Positions 16,701 to 24,599 of a stretch of DNA of 64,000 bases are shown one piece after another. How positions within the stretch are numbered: position 1 is the stretch's first letter; each line of letters begins with the position of its first letter. Origin of the DNA: Nannocystis punicea (GTDB taxonomy: Bacteria > Myxococcota_A > Polyangia > Nannocystales > Nannocystaceae). A program made the position numbers and the translations under genes. The stretch is from assembly GCF_026965555.1 (NCBI RefSeq), contig NZ_CP114040.1:8592001-8656000 (forward strand), written 5' to 3'. The notes beneath the pieces are model-generated. The model made no database searches. It saw only the letters and a program-made list of their open reading frames with translations, and was not told where the DNA came from.

Positions 16701-18066
16701 CTTGCACGCGCCCGCGCATCGCCGCGCCGTTGACCCCCGGCGACTCACGTGCCACCTTCGATCGAAGTGCACTGATGTTTCGTCCGCGGCAACCGCCTCA
16801 TCGAGCGCACGTCGACTCTCCCGAGCCCGTCGCTCGCCCTCCCGTCCGTCCAGGGGAATCGTCTCCGCGGCCGCTCGCCAGGCCTCCCCACCCGGACACT
16901 CCGCGCCCCGGTCCGAGTCGTCGTCGCCGGCCGAGTCGGCCGACTCACATGATTCGCAGCAGTCCGGGTCCCCGGTCGCCCTGATCGGACCCCCCGGGCA
17001 GAGCTCCGCCGGGACCGCCCTGGTCCCGCCGGAGCCGCGACCGCCCGGCGGCGCCTGGAATTTCCGCTACCCGCTCGGCGGCGGGCAGGTCGGCATCGAC
17101 TACGGCCTGGGCGGCGCCCCGCAGGTCTCGCGTCGGCCCGGCAACGAGTCGGGCGACGCTCAGGACAATACGACGACGACCACGACGACGACCACCACCA
17201 CCACCACCGCATCGACGACGACCACCACCTCGACGAACTCGACCTCGACCTCGACCTCGACCTCCGGCCCCGGCAATCCCGGCGGGGACGGCGACGACGG
17301 CGACGCCCCGTGGCGCAAGCGCCCGGACGAGACCTGGGGAGAGAACGACGCTCGCACCAAGGAGATGAAGGAGGTGCTGTACAAGCAGGGTACTGCCGAG
17401 GCACGCGCGGCGGTCCCTGTATTGAAGGAGCGGTACAGGCTCAACCTCAGGCAGGCGTATTCGCAGGGCAAAGAGCTCAAGTCCATCCCTTGGCCCTTCC
17501 GCCCCGAGTCGACCGGCATGTGTCAATCGCTGTGCTTCACCTGGATCCGCAAGCGCTATGCGGGCACCGACCCGGTCTCGACCCACTGGTGGAAGACGCG
17601 CGAGTACAACACCAATCAGGACGCCTACAAGAAAGTGCGCGAAGAGCAGCGGGTCAGCGTCGGCCCGCGCGAGGCCCTGGACGTCATGAAGCAGCGAGAC
17701 AAGAAGCTCAGGCCGCTGCACATGGGCGGGGAACAGGGCCACATGGCGTCTCCGCCATACCCGACGGCGGCGCGATGGGACCTCGGCCGCGCGCAGTTCG
17801 CCGAGAACGTGCGAATCTCCTTGACGGGCGGGGGCCCGGGCCCGATGTGCTGGGCCGTCGGGTTGAGCGGGGGCGGGGGCGCGCACGCCCTCGCCCTCGC
17901 CCGCCGCGACGACGGTTTCTACTGCTTCGATCCCAACCTCGGCGAATACCGCTTCGACAGCGCCGAGAACGCGTCCGAATTCATGGCCGATCTGTACCGC
18001 GACGTTTATGCGCCGCGGGGCCTCGACGCCACGCAGATCTTCCCGGTCCGCCACGGCCCCGCCTGA
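16528..18066 (+). CDS. YopT-like cysteine protease (peptidase C58 type), possible secreted effector
   Basis: 512 residues if ATG 16528 is used; ATG 16564 or 16669 are alternatives, and the first 150 residues are low-complexity. A poly-Thr/Ser stretch (about residues 214-250, from ACG/ACC runs at 17169-17265) separates this from a compact C-terminal domain. That domain shows the three YopT/AvrPphB landmarks in order: Cys in STGMCQSLCFTWI, His in GGGAHALALARR, and Asp in YCFDPNLGEY. Members of the family cleave prenylated Rho GTPases or other host proteins. No signal peptide is obvious. The target here is unknown. The gene stands alone between a kinase and a pseudo-protease. The catalytic assignment rests on motif order and spacing only. 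Confidence 0.7.
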   Translation: MVTNPREPLVTAMNQGREPAQLAGPVDSLSASSRKWRASSPRGSAQWMSSPRELRVARLHAPAHRRAVDPRRLTCHLRSKCTDVSSAATASSSARRLSRARRSPSRPSRGIVSAAARQASPPGHSAPRSESSSPAESADSHDSQQSGSPVALIGPPGQSSAGTALVPPEPRPPGGAWNFRYPLGGGQVGIDYGLGGAPQVSRRPGNESGDAQDNTTTTTTTTTTTTTASTTTTTSTNSTSTSTSTSGPGNPGGDGDDGDAPWRKRPDETWGENDARTKEMKEVLYKQGTAEARAAVPVLKERYRLNLRQAYSQGKELKSIPWPFRPESTGMCQSLCFTWIRKRYAGTDPVSTHWWKTREYNTNQDAYKKVREEQRVSVGPREALDVMKQRDKKLRPLHMGGEQGHMASPPYPTAARWDLGRAQFAENVRISLTGGGPGPMCWAVGLSGGGGAHALALARRDDGFYCFDPNLGEYRFDSAENASEFMADLYRDVYAPRGLDATQIFPVRHGPA

Positions 18067-18442
18067 CGACGGAGCCCGGGCTCCGCCGACGGCCGTCCTC
18101 GCATCCTCCCGACGACACCCGTCCACCCGCGGTGGGCCACGAACCACTCCCGCCCGAGCGCCGCCACGGCATCGCAACGACGGCACCCGATCGGCGAGGT
18201 TGAACCAGCCCGTCGCGATGCGACCGGTGACCCCCGGGCGCGAGCCATCCCCATGCCCCCAATCGGAGTCCGGACGAGCGAAGCCATTGTCGCCATTGTC
18301 AGGACTGCTCGGGCATCGCACAGGCCCGCTCCCGGCCCTGCAACCATTGCCGGCAATCCTTGCACCACGCCCACGCCCCCGCGTCCATCGCGCCCATCGA
18401 TCTCGATGACCGGATCGACCTCGTCCGGCGACTACCGAGGCG
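18067..18442. other. Intergenic region, no gene recognised
   Basis: Open frames here lack family features on both strands and have poor third-position bias. GACTAC at 18430-18435 lies seven bases before the next start codon and could be a -10 element. Confidence 0.4.
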
Positions 18443-19252
18443 ATGGACAACTCCGAGCAGCACGAGAGCGGGGTGCGGGCGCTCTTCGCCGCGTTGGCGA
18501 CCGCCGACAGCGACGAAACCGCGCTGGCCCGATTCGCCGCGGTCCTGGCAGATCCGGGCGGCGACGCCTCCGGTGAACGCCTGCGCCGCCTGTGGCCGCC
18601 GCCCGCGTCCCCGGCCGACCCGACCGCCGCGCTGGTGGCCGACCCCCCGCGCCGCCCCGTCCCGCCGCTGCGCCCGCGGGACCCCGCGCTCGAGCGGGCG
18701 ATCGCGACTGCCAGCGCCTGCGTCGGCCGCCTCGAGTCGGTCGACTCCGGCAGCGTCACCCCGCTCGCCACCGCCTGGCTCGTGCGCCCCGACCTCGCGG
18801 TCACCATTCGCAAGCCGCTGCTGCCCTGCCTGGCGCAGCTGACCCGGGGCGAGCGGACCCTGCAGATCGACCTCCCCGGCGACGCCCCCGTGGCCGTGCG
18901 CGAGGTCGTCTACGTCGCCCCCGATTGCGACCTCGCGCTGCTGCGCGTGGCCACGCGACCGAGCTTCATCGCCTTCGCCCCCGGCGTCGCCCACGGCCAC
19001 GAGCTGGCGGCGATCGACTGCGATGATTCGCCCGCGCCGCCGCACGGCGAGGCCCTGCCCGGCGGCCTGCGCCTGGTCCCCGGACGCGTGCAGGAGGTCT
19101 CGGCCGCGCTCCTGCGTCACGACTGCGCCGGGCGCCCCGGCGGGGTCCTCCTCGACCTCGCCTCCGCCCAGGCGATCGGCCTCACCCTCGGCGACCACCG
19201 GTCGGTGCCGGGCTGGCTCGTGCGCGAGCGGCTCGAGCGGCTCAACCGATGA
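18443..19252 (+). CDS. Trypsin-fold pseudo-protease, paralogue of the protease at 22773-23642
   Basis: 269 residues. It aligns throughout its C-terminal two thirds with the trypsin-like protein on the other side of the kinase: TAWLVRPDLAVT against TAWLVRGDVAVT, DLALLRV against DLAFVQV, VPGWLVRERL against VPGWVVRERL. The catalytic His is replaced by Lys124, Asp163 is kept, and the nucleophile loop has lost about three residues (CAGRPGGVLL), removing the serine. It should therefore bind rather than cut, perhaps as a sensor or decoy (inference). The N-terminal 80 residues are helical. It converges on the sigma factor gene, whose stop is 12 bases away. Confidence 0.75.
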   Translation: MDNSEQHESGVRALFAALATADSDETALARFAAVLADPGGDASGERLRRLWPPPASPADPTAALVADPPRRPVPPLRPRDPALERAIATASACVGRLESVDSGSVTPLATAWLVRPDLAVTIRKPLLPCLAQLTRGERTLQIDLPGDAPVAVREVVYVAPDCDLALLRVATRPSFIAFAPGVAHGHELAAIDCDDSPAPPHGEALPGGLRLVPGRVQEVSAALLRHDCAGRPGGVLLDLASAQAIGLTLGDHRSVPGWLVRERLERLNR

Positions 19253-19264
19253 AGCGCGCCTCGC

Positions 19265-19882
19265 TCACCGCGTGGACAGCAGCTGGGCCCGCAGCCCGGC
19301 CGCCCATTGCTCGAGCCCCGAGATCGTGCTCTCCATCTCCGCCGCGCTCGCCTCGAGGCCGCGAATCGCCGCCTCGAGCTGCTGTCGGGCCCGGCGCAGC
19401 CGGCTGCGGGCAGTGTCCTCGGGCACGCCGAGGAACGCCCCGAGCTCCGGCCCCGTCATGTGCTCCCAATAATAGAGCTCCAGGATCACCTGCGACGCGA
19501 CCGGTATCTTGCGCAGGCCGTGCAGCAGCAGCCGCTGCTCCGCGTGGGCCGCCAGCAGCGACGTCGCGCTCGCGCCGAGGTCGACGAGCGACATCTTCTC
19601 GAGGTCGAGCTCCTCCGGCTTGCGCCGGTGGCGACGGAGATGATCGCGGAGGATGTTGTGCGCGATCGCGAACAAATACGTGCGAAACGAGGCGTCCCCG
19701 CGGAACCGATCGCGACCCTCGACGCAACCGGTGAAGGTGCGCTGCACGAGGTCCTCGGCCTGGTGCTCGACCTTGTTGCGAAAGAACCTGCGGACGGCGT
19801 CGAAATAGCGGTCGAACAGAACGCTGCCCGCCTGGCGGTCGCCGGCCCGCCAGGCGGAGAGGAGCTCCTGGTCGCTCGTCAT
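19265..19882 (-). CDS. ECF sigma factor
   Basis: 205 residues, a normal ECF length plus a short tail. Region 2 is at about 10-85 (LFDRYFDAVRRFFRNKV, then FRTYLFAIAHNILRDHLRR) and region 4 at about 115-175 (MTGPELGAFLGVPEDTARSR as the DNA-binding helix-turn-helix). There is no anti-sigma gene beside it. It is divergent from the kinase at 19963 with 80 bases between the starts, the arrangement of ECF groups thought to be controlled by Ser/Thr kinases rather than anti-sigma factors. TAGAGT six bases before the ATG, without a Shine-Dalgarno, may be a -10 element of a leaderless mRNA. Confidence 0.92.
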   Translation of the reverse strand: MTSDQELLSAWRAGDRQAGSVLFDRYFDAVRRFFRNKVEHQAEDLVQRTFTGCVEGRDRFRGDASFRTYLFAIAHNILRDHLRRHRRKPEELDLEKMSLVDLGASATSLLAAHAEQRLLLHGLRKIPVASQVILELYYWEHMTGPELGAFLGVPEDTARSRLRRARQQLEAAIRGLEASAAEMESTISGLEQWAAGLRAQLLSTR

Positions 19883-19926
19883 GACGCCACTCTACACCAC
19901 GGGGGGCCGGCCGCGAAACACGCTGG

Positions 19927-19954
19927 CTGACGGACCCGGGCCTCGGAGACACTA
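19927..19954 (+). promoter_or_regulatory. Putative promoter of the kinase gene
   Basis: CTGACG (19927-19932), 16-base spacer, ACACTA (19949-19954), with the kinase ATG only eight bases further on. A similar pair stands before the gene at 23830. The positions fit a leaderless transcript; the match to consensus is weak. Confidence 0.35.
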
Positions 19955-19962
19955 CCCCCGGC

Positions 19963-22770
19963 ATGGACGGGAAGCAGGAGCACACCTGGCCCAGCCTCGA
20001 GCGGCTCGGCGCCGAGAAGCGGGACCTCGCGGACGAGGCGATGTATCGCAGCCTCAAATCGAAGCTGTTCGACGAGGCCTATCCGCCGGTCCAGATCGGG
20101 CGGTTCAGAGTGGTGCAGGCCCTGGGCCAGGGCGGCATGGGGGTGGTCTACGCCGCCCAGGACGTGCAGCTCGACCGCCTGGTCGCGATCAAGGTCATTC
20201 GCGACGACCGTCTGCGAGAAGGCGCGAAGGACCGCGCGCGCCTGCTGCGAGAGGCGCGGATGCAGGCCAAGCTGGCCCACCAGAACGTCGTGCCGATCCA
20301 CGAGGTCAGCGAATACGAGGGCGGCGTCTTCATCGTCATGGAGCTGGTCAAGGGCTCCACGCTGCGCGAATGGCTGGACCGTGAGCCGCGCCCGCTGGCG
20401 GCGATCCTCGAGCGATTCGTCGAGGCGGCCCGCGGCCTGGCGGCGGCGCATCGGGCCGGGATCGTCCACCGCGACTTCAAGCTGGCCAACGCGCTGGTCG
20501 GCGAGGACGGCCGGGTCCGGATCGCCGACTTCGGCCTCGCGGTGGCCCACCAGAGCGCCCCCGAGACCGAGCCCGAGCGGGCCGCCGGGCCCGCCTCCGC
20601 CGCCAGCACCAGCAAGTACGCCGGAACCCCGACGTACATGTCGCCCGAGCAGGCCCTCGGCCGCGAGTGCGACGCCCGCAGCGACCAGTACTCCTTCGCC
20701 GTCGCCCTGACCGAGGCGGTGCTCCGCCGCGCCCCGGCGCCCGCGCTCGAGCGACTCGCCGAACGAACCGCCCCGGCGCTGCCGGCCGACGGCCCCGCGC
20801 CGCAATGGTTGCGCCAGGCCCTCTCGCGCGCCCTCTCGCTCGACCCCGCCGACCGCTACCCGTCGATGGCCGCCCTCATCGACGTCCTGGTCGAATCGCC
20901 CCGGCGCCGCCGCCGACGCGCCCTCGCCGTCGGCCTCGTCGCCGCATTGACCGGCGCGACCGCCCTCGGGGCCACCCTCTTCACCGATTCCTCGCAGCCG
21001 CAGTGCGCCCAATCCGACGAGCGCATCCGGTCGATCTGGAACGAAGCCCGCCGACAATCGCTGCACGCCGCATTCACCGCCACCGGCCTGCCCTACGCCG
21101 AGGCCTCGTGGCGCCGCGCCGGCGCGGCGCTCGACGCCTACGCGGAGCGCTGGGCCGAGGTCGCGCGGATCAACTGCGAGGCCACGGACGCGTCGACGCC
21201 CCAATTGGATCGACTGTTCGCCCAGGGCGCCGCCTGCCTCGACCGTCAGCGCAGCGCCTTCGTCACCTTGCTCGACCAATTCGCCGCTGCGGACGCCGGT
21301 CTGGTCGCCGGCGCCGACACGGCGATCGCCGGCCTGCCGCCCCCGATGCAATGCCGCGTGTCTCCGACCATGCGCATGGACGATCGACCCGCCGGGCCCA
21401 CCGATCCGCGAGTGCGCGAGCTCCTCGATCGCGGCAAGATCCTCATGAACACGCAACGAGGTCGCGACGCCGCCGCCTTGCTCGACAACGCGTTGCCGGA
21501 GATCCGCAGCACCTCCGACGTCGCCGGCGAGGCCGAGGCGCTGCTGTTGCTCGGGCGGACTCAGGGACGCCTGCTCGGGGACGGGCCGGCCGCCGCGCGC
21601 TCCCTGCACCAGGCTTACAATCGGGCGAACACCGCCAAGCAATCGGACCTGAAGTGGGAGATCTGGAACGAGCTCGCGCGCGTCCACGCCGTCGTCTTCG
21701 ACGCACCCGGCGAGGCGCGCACGTGGCTGGACCACGCCAAGTCCGAGACTCATCCGGACTCACGGGCCGCCGAGGCGGCCATCGCGGCCGTCGAGAGCGA
21801 CATCCTGATCGCCGAGAACCGACCCGCCGACGCGGTCGGCCTGCGAAGGTCCGCCCTCGCCACGCTCAAGTCCATCCATCCCCCGGATCATCCGGAGGTC
21901 GTGCTCGCCCTGCGCTCGCTCGCCGCCGGCCTGGGCGAGGCCAGACAGGTCCAGGAGGCCCGGGACCTGAACGTGCAGCTCCTCGCGGATCTGCAGAAGG
22001 AGTACGGCCGCGAGCATCCGTGGCCCGCGCGCGTCGAGCTGGACCTCGGGCTCGACCTCCTCGAGCTCGAGCGACCGGCCGCGGCCCGCGAGCACCTCGA
22101 GCACGCGCGCGCCGCATTGGTGACGACCTACGGCGAAGTCCACCTCTGGGTCGCCAAGGCCGAGGTCGCGCTCGCGCAGCTCGACCTCGCCGAAGGCGAG
22201 CTCGCGTCGGCGATCGTACGGGCAGAGAAGGCGCTCGCGGCCTACGACGCTCTGGTCCCGCGCGCTCACGTCGAGCGCGTCATGGCGCTCGTGCTGCTGA
22301 CCGACGCTCACTGGTCGAGCGGCCGGACCGATCGCCTCCTCGCAATCAGCCGAGAATTGCTCGACATCCACGACGCCGATCCGACCCACAGCGGTGTGGA
22401 CGTCGCCGGTGTCCTCACCAACATCGGCGACAGTCTGTGTCTACTCGGCAGGTGTACGGAGGCGCTACCGTACTTCAATCGATTGATGGCACTCTATCTG
22501 GAGGATTCGCCGCCCGAGCCGGCCCTGCGCGCGGTCCCGCTGCGAGGGATCGGGCTCGTGCACGGGGCGAAGGGTCAGCCGGAGCTCGCGCTCGCGTTCC
22601 TCGAGCAGGCGCTCGAGATCCTCGAGAAGTCGCCGCTCGAGCGCGGCGGCATGTCGGACATCCTGGCCGCGACCATGCGCGAGCTGGCCGACACGCTCAC
22701 GGCGCTCCGGCGCGATCCCGAGCGAGTCCGCCAGCTCCGCCGGCGCGCGGCCGAGATCGATCCGCAGTGA
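19963..22770 (+). CDS. Ser/Thr protein kinase (PknB type) with TM segment and TPR-like region
   Basis: 935 residues. The kinase domain is at about 45-300: GQGGMGVVYAA, Lys77 in VAIKVIR, catalytic loop HRDFKLAN (D171), ADFGLAV, and YMSPEQALG. A membrane helix lies at about 318-340 (AVGLVAALTGATALGATL). The C-terminal 590 residues are helical, with TPR-like repeats (ALRSLAAGLGEARQVQEARD and others). It is divergently arranged with the ECF sigma factor, which it may control (inference from gene order). Its stop codon is two bases from that of the convergent protease gene. Confidence 0.92.
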   Translation: MDGKQEHTWPSLERLGAEKRDLADEAMYRSLKSKLFDEAYPPVQIGRFRVVQALGQGGMGVVYAAQDVQLDRLVAIKVIRDDRLREGAKDRARLLREARMQAKLAHQNVVPIHEVSEYEGGVFIVMELVKGSTLREWLDREPRPLAAILERFVEAARGLAAAHRAGIVHRDFKLANALVGEDGRVRIADFGLAVAHQSAPETEPERAAGPASAASTSKYAGTPTYMSPEQALGRECDARSDQYSFAVALTEAVLRRAPAPALERLAERTAPALPADGPAPQWLRQALSRALSLDPADRYPSMAALIDVLVESPRRRRRRALAVGLVAALTGATALGATLFTDSSQPQCAQSDERIRSIWNEARRQSLHAAFTATGLPYAEASWRRAGAALDAYAERWAEVARINCEATDASTPQLDRLFAQGAACLDRQRSAFVTLLDQFAAADAGLVAGADTAIAGLPPPMQCRVSPTMRMDDRPAGPTDPRVRELLDRGKILMNTQRGRDAAALLDNALPEIRSTSDVAGEAEALLLLGRTQGRLLGDGPAAARSLHQAYNRANTAKQSDLKWEIWNELARVHAVVFDAPGEARTWLDHAKSETHPDSRAAEAAIAAVESDILIAENRPADAVGLRRSALATLKSIHPPDHPEVVLALRSLAAGLGEARQVQEARDLNVQLLADLQKEYGREHPWPARVELDLGLDLLELERPAAAREHLEHARAALVTTYGEVHLWVAKAEVALAQLDLAEGELASAIVRAEKALAAYDALVPRAHVERVMALVLLTDAHWSSGRTDRLLAISRELLDIHDADPTHSGVDVAGVLTNIGDSLCLLGRCTEALPYFNRLMALYLEDSPPEPALRAVPLRGIGLVHGAKGQPELALAFLEQALEILEKSPLERGGMSDILAATMRELADTLTALRRDPERVRQLRRRAAEIDPQ

Positions 22771-22772
22771 AT

Positions 22773-23642
22773 TCAGCCGTGGCGCTCGAGCTGCCCCAGC
22801 CGCTCGCGCACCACCCAGCCCGGCACCCCGAGGTTCGTGCGCCGGCCGTCGTGTTCGCCGTAGTTGAGGCCGATCGCCACCCCGCGGACGAGGTCGACGA
22901 TCGCCGCGCCCGAGCTGCCGCCGAGCGTGGTGCAATCGTGCTCCAGCAGCGCCTGCGTCGTCGACACCAGGCGGCCGAGCGAGATCCGCTTGAAGCCGCG
23001 GCCGTCGCGGTCGAACCAGCCGTCACCGAAGCATTGCTGGTACTCGGGTTGCGGATACCCGCCCTCGGCGTGGCTCGGGAAGCCGATCACGGCCACCGGG
23101 TTGTCGGCGACCAGCGAATCGACGACTGCGAGCCCGGCGTGGGGCGACCGCAGCTGGGCGACTTGCACGAACGCGAGGTCATGGGTCGGGTCGATATAGA
23201 GCACCCGCCGGATCGGGCAGCGGAGGTCCGCCCGCGCGCCCGCCTCGGCGCAGAGGTCGAGGCGCAGGGTCATGCGGCCGCGTTCCAGGTCGTCGAGGAG
23301 CGACAGGATCGTGTGCCGGTTGGTCACCGCGACGTCGCCGCGGACCAGCCAGGCCGTGCCGCACTGCATCAGCGGGCCGAGCTCCGGGCACTCGAGGCGG
23401 CCGACCGCGCCGAGCGCCGCCTCCAGTTGCGGCTTGGCCGTCTCGACGACGGCTCGCCAGGCCGGCTCGCGCGGCAGCTCGAAGGTCCCGGCGCGGACCG
23501 TGAGCGGGCACGGGAACCAGTGTCTCACGAGCTCCCGACCGGACACCTCGGCCCCGGCCGCGGCAGGTTCAGGTTCAGCTGCAGGCGCGGACAATCCGAC
23601 CTCGTGGCGCTCCAGGGTGTCCTCAGACGTCGTCGTTTGCAT
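22773..23642 (-). CDS. Trypsin-like serine protease
   Basis: 289 residues from ATG 23642, preceded by a good GGGAG Shine-Dalgarno. Upstream in-frame sequence lacks coding character. The triad is visible: His110 in VTNRHT, Asp155 in DPTHDLAFV, and Ser244 in LGGSSGAA, the GDSGG position. No signal peptide or membrane helix is seen, so it may act in the cytoplasm. Its closest relative in the window is the catalytically dead paralogue at 18443-19252. The two flank the sigma/kinase pair symmetrically, each convergent with one of them. Confidence 0.85.
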   Translation of the reverse strand: MQTTTSEDTLERHEVGLSAPAAEPEPAAAGAEVSGRELVRHWFPCPLTVRAGTFELPREPAWRAVVETAKPQLEAALGAVGRLECPELGPLMQCGTAWLVRGDVAVTNRHTILSLLDDLERGRMTLRLDLCAEAGARADLRCPIRRVLYIDPTHDLAFVQVAQLRSPHAGLAVVDSLVADNPVAVIGFPSHAEGGYPQPEYQQCFGDGWFDRDGRGFKRISLGRLVSTTQALLEHDCTTLGGSSGAAIVDLVRGVAIGLNYGEHDGRRTNLGVPGWVVRERLGQLERHG

Positions 23643-23734
23643 GGCTCTCCCGGCTTCTTGCCTCGGGATGTTAGTGGCACGGGCTCGCCCTCCCGTGCAT
23701 CCGCGCGGCGCGATCGATCGCCGTGGCGATCGAC

Positions 23735-23763
23735 TTGACCGGTTCGGCCGGCTCTCGACACTA
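23735..23763 (+). promoter_or_regulatory. Putative promoter of the small gene at 23830
   Basis: TTGACC (23735-23740), 17-base spacer, ACACTA (23758-23763). Sequence and spacing resemble the element before the kinase at 19963, which hints at shared control. Confidence 0.4.
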
Positions 23764-23829
23764 CCCATTCACAGCGCGAGGGCCCCGACGATGTCCGCCG
23801 GGTCGAAGCGCGACAGGAGTTGTATCGCC

Positions 23830-24228
23830 ATGGCAGTCACGTGGACCTTGAAGGACGCATCTGGAGGGAATCTCACCACCCAGCCGACGTCGACCGGCAC
23901 ACTCACGCTCAATTTCAATAACAGCGGCTATCCGTACTTCGCCGTCGGCGAGACGATCAACGAGGTCTACGCCGAGGTCGACAGCACCGGCCCGATCACG
24001 GTCACCCTGGGGCCGCAGAATTCGGGCTACTACCTCGACCAGGTCCGCAGCGATCCGCAGGAGCTCCCGTCGCCCCACGGCGGCGTGATGAGCTGGACCG
24101 ACAGCGGCGGCACCACCACCCTCACCTTCACCGCGCCCGGCACGGTCAACCAGGAGTGGTCGTGGGGCTTCGGCGGGCTCAACCCGCCGGTCGCGCTGAA
24201 GATGAAGGTGCGCGTCCGGCGGACGTGA
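23830..24228 (+). CDS. Small beta-rich protein of unknown function
   Basis: 132 residues. ATG 23830 follows a strong AGGAG about 11 bases upstream. The protein is rich in Thr, Gly and aromatic residues in alternating strands (TGTLTLNFNNSGYPYF, TTTLTFTAPG), has no cysteine and no signal peptide, and ends in a basic tail (MKVRVRRT). It looks like a single beta-sandwich or jelly-roll domain, perhaps a lectin or pore-former type, but I do not recognise the family. A strong hairpin follows the stop codon. Confidence 0.7.
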   Translation: MAVTWTLKDASGGNLTTQPTSTGTLTLNFNNSGYPYFAVGETINEVYAEVDSTGPITVTLGPQNSGYYLDQVRSDPQELPSPHGGVMSWTDSGGTTTLTFTAPGTVNQEWSWGFGGLNPPVALKMKVRVRRT

Positions 24229-24246
24229 ACCGGGTCGGGCGAGACT

Positions 24247-24294
24247 CGAAGTCGAGCGGCACCTGACCTATCCGCCAGGTGCCGCTCGACTTCG
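24247..24294 (+). terminator. Perfect 19-bp hairpin after the small beta-rich gene
   Basis: Left arm 24247-24265, 10-base loop, right arm 24276-24294, with no mismatch. There is no following T run, so it would be a strong RNA hairpin (transcript end or stabiliser) rather than a textbook intrinsic terminator. Confidence 0.6.
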
Positions 24295-24599
24295 GCGCCG
24301 CCCGCCTCCGACCCCGGAGACATCATGGCCGTCCCTCGGACAGGGAAGGATGTCGCCCGCGCGGCTCTCACCCATCGACGTCCTCGAGCGGCCCGCTGGC
24401 GCCGAATTTCGACGCGCGGGCTGTCCCGATCCCTCCTCGGTGAGGTCGTATCGGCGAGGGTATCGGGCGAGAGCGAGCTCGTCACCAGGACGGCGCTGGC
24501 GACCTCGATGCGGGTCGATGCTCTCGCTCGATTCGGCCGCTCGCACGACCTGTCCCTTCGGACACATCACCGCCCCGTCGCCCCCGCCTCGCCGAGCTG
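24295..24599. other. Non-coding stretch before the insertion sequence
   Basis: No gene recognised. It contains one clear dispersed palindrome (24551-24564) and a weaker relative near 24331. Confidence 0.4.
24551..24564. repeat. Dispersed palindrome TGTCC-N4-GGACA (intergenic copy)
   Basis: TGTCC, CTTC, GGACA; preceded by GACC as in the copies inside the sigma factor gene. It lies outside any gene. Confidence 0.7.

Noticed and set aside
13402..16755. A 1117-codon minus-strand open frame opposite the first kinase
   Set aside because: Antisense shadow of the kinase and TPR codons; no motifs, and the kinase motifs are unequivocal on the plus strand.
23272..24228. A 318-residue plus-strand protein starting at 23272
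   Set aside because: The first 186 codons lie antisense to the trypsin-like protease and its leader; a strong Shine-Dalgarno and domain start point to ATG 23830.
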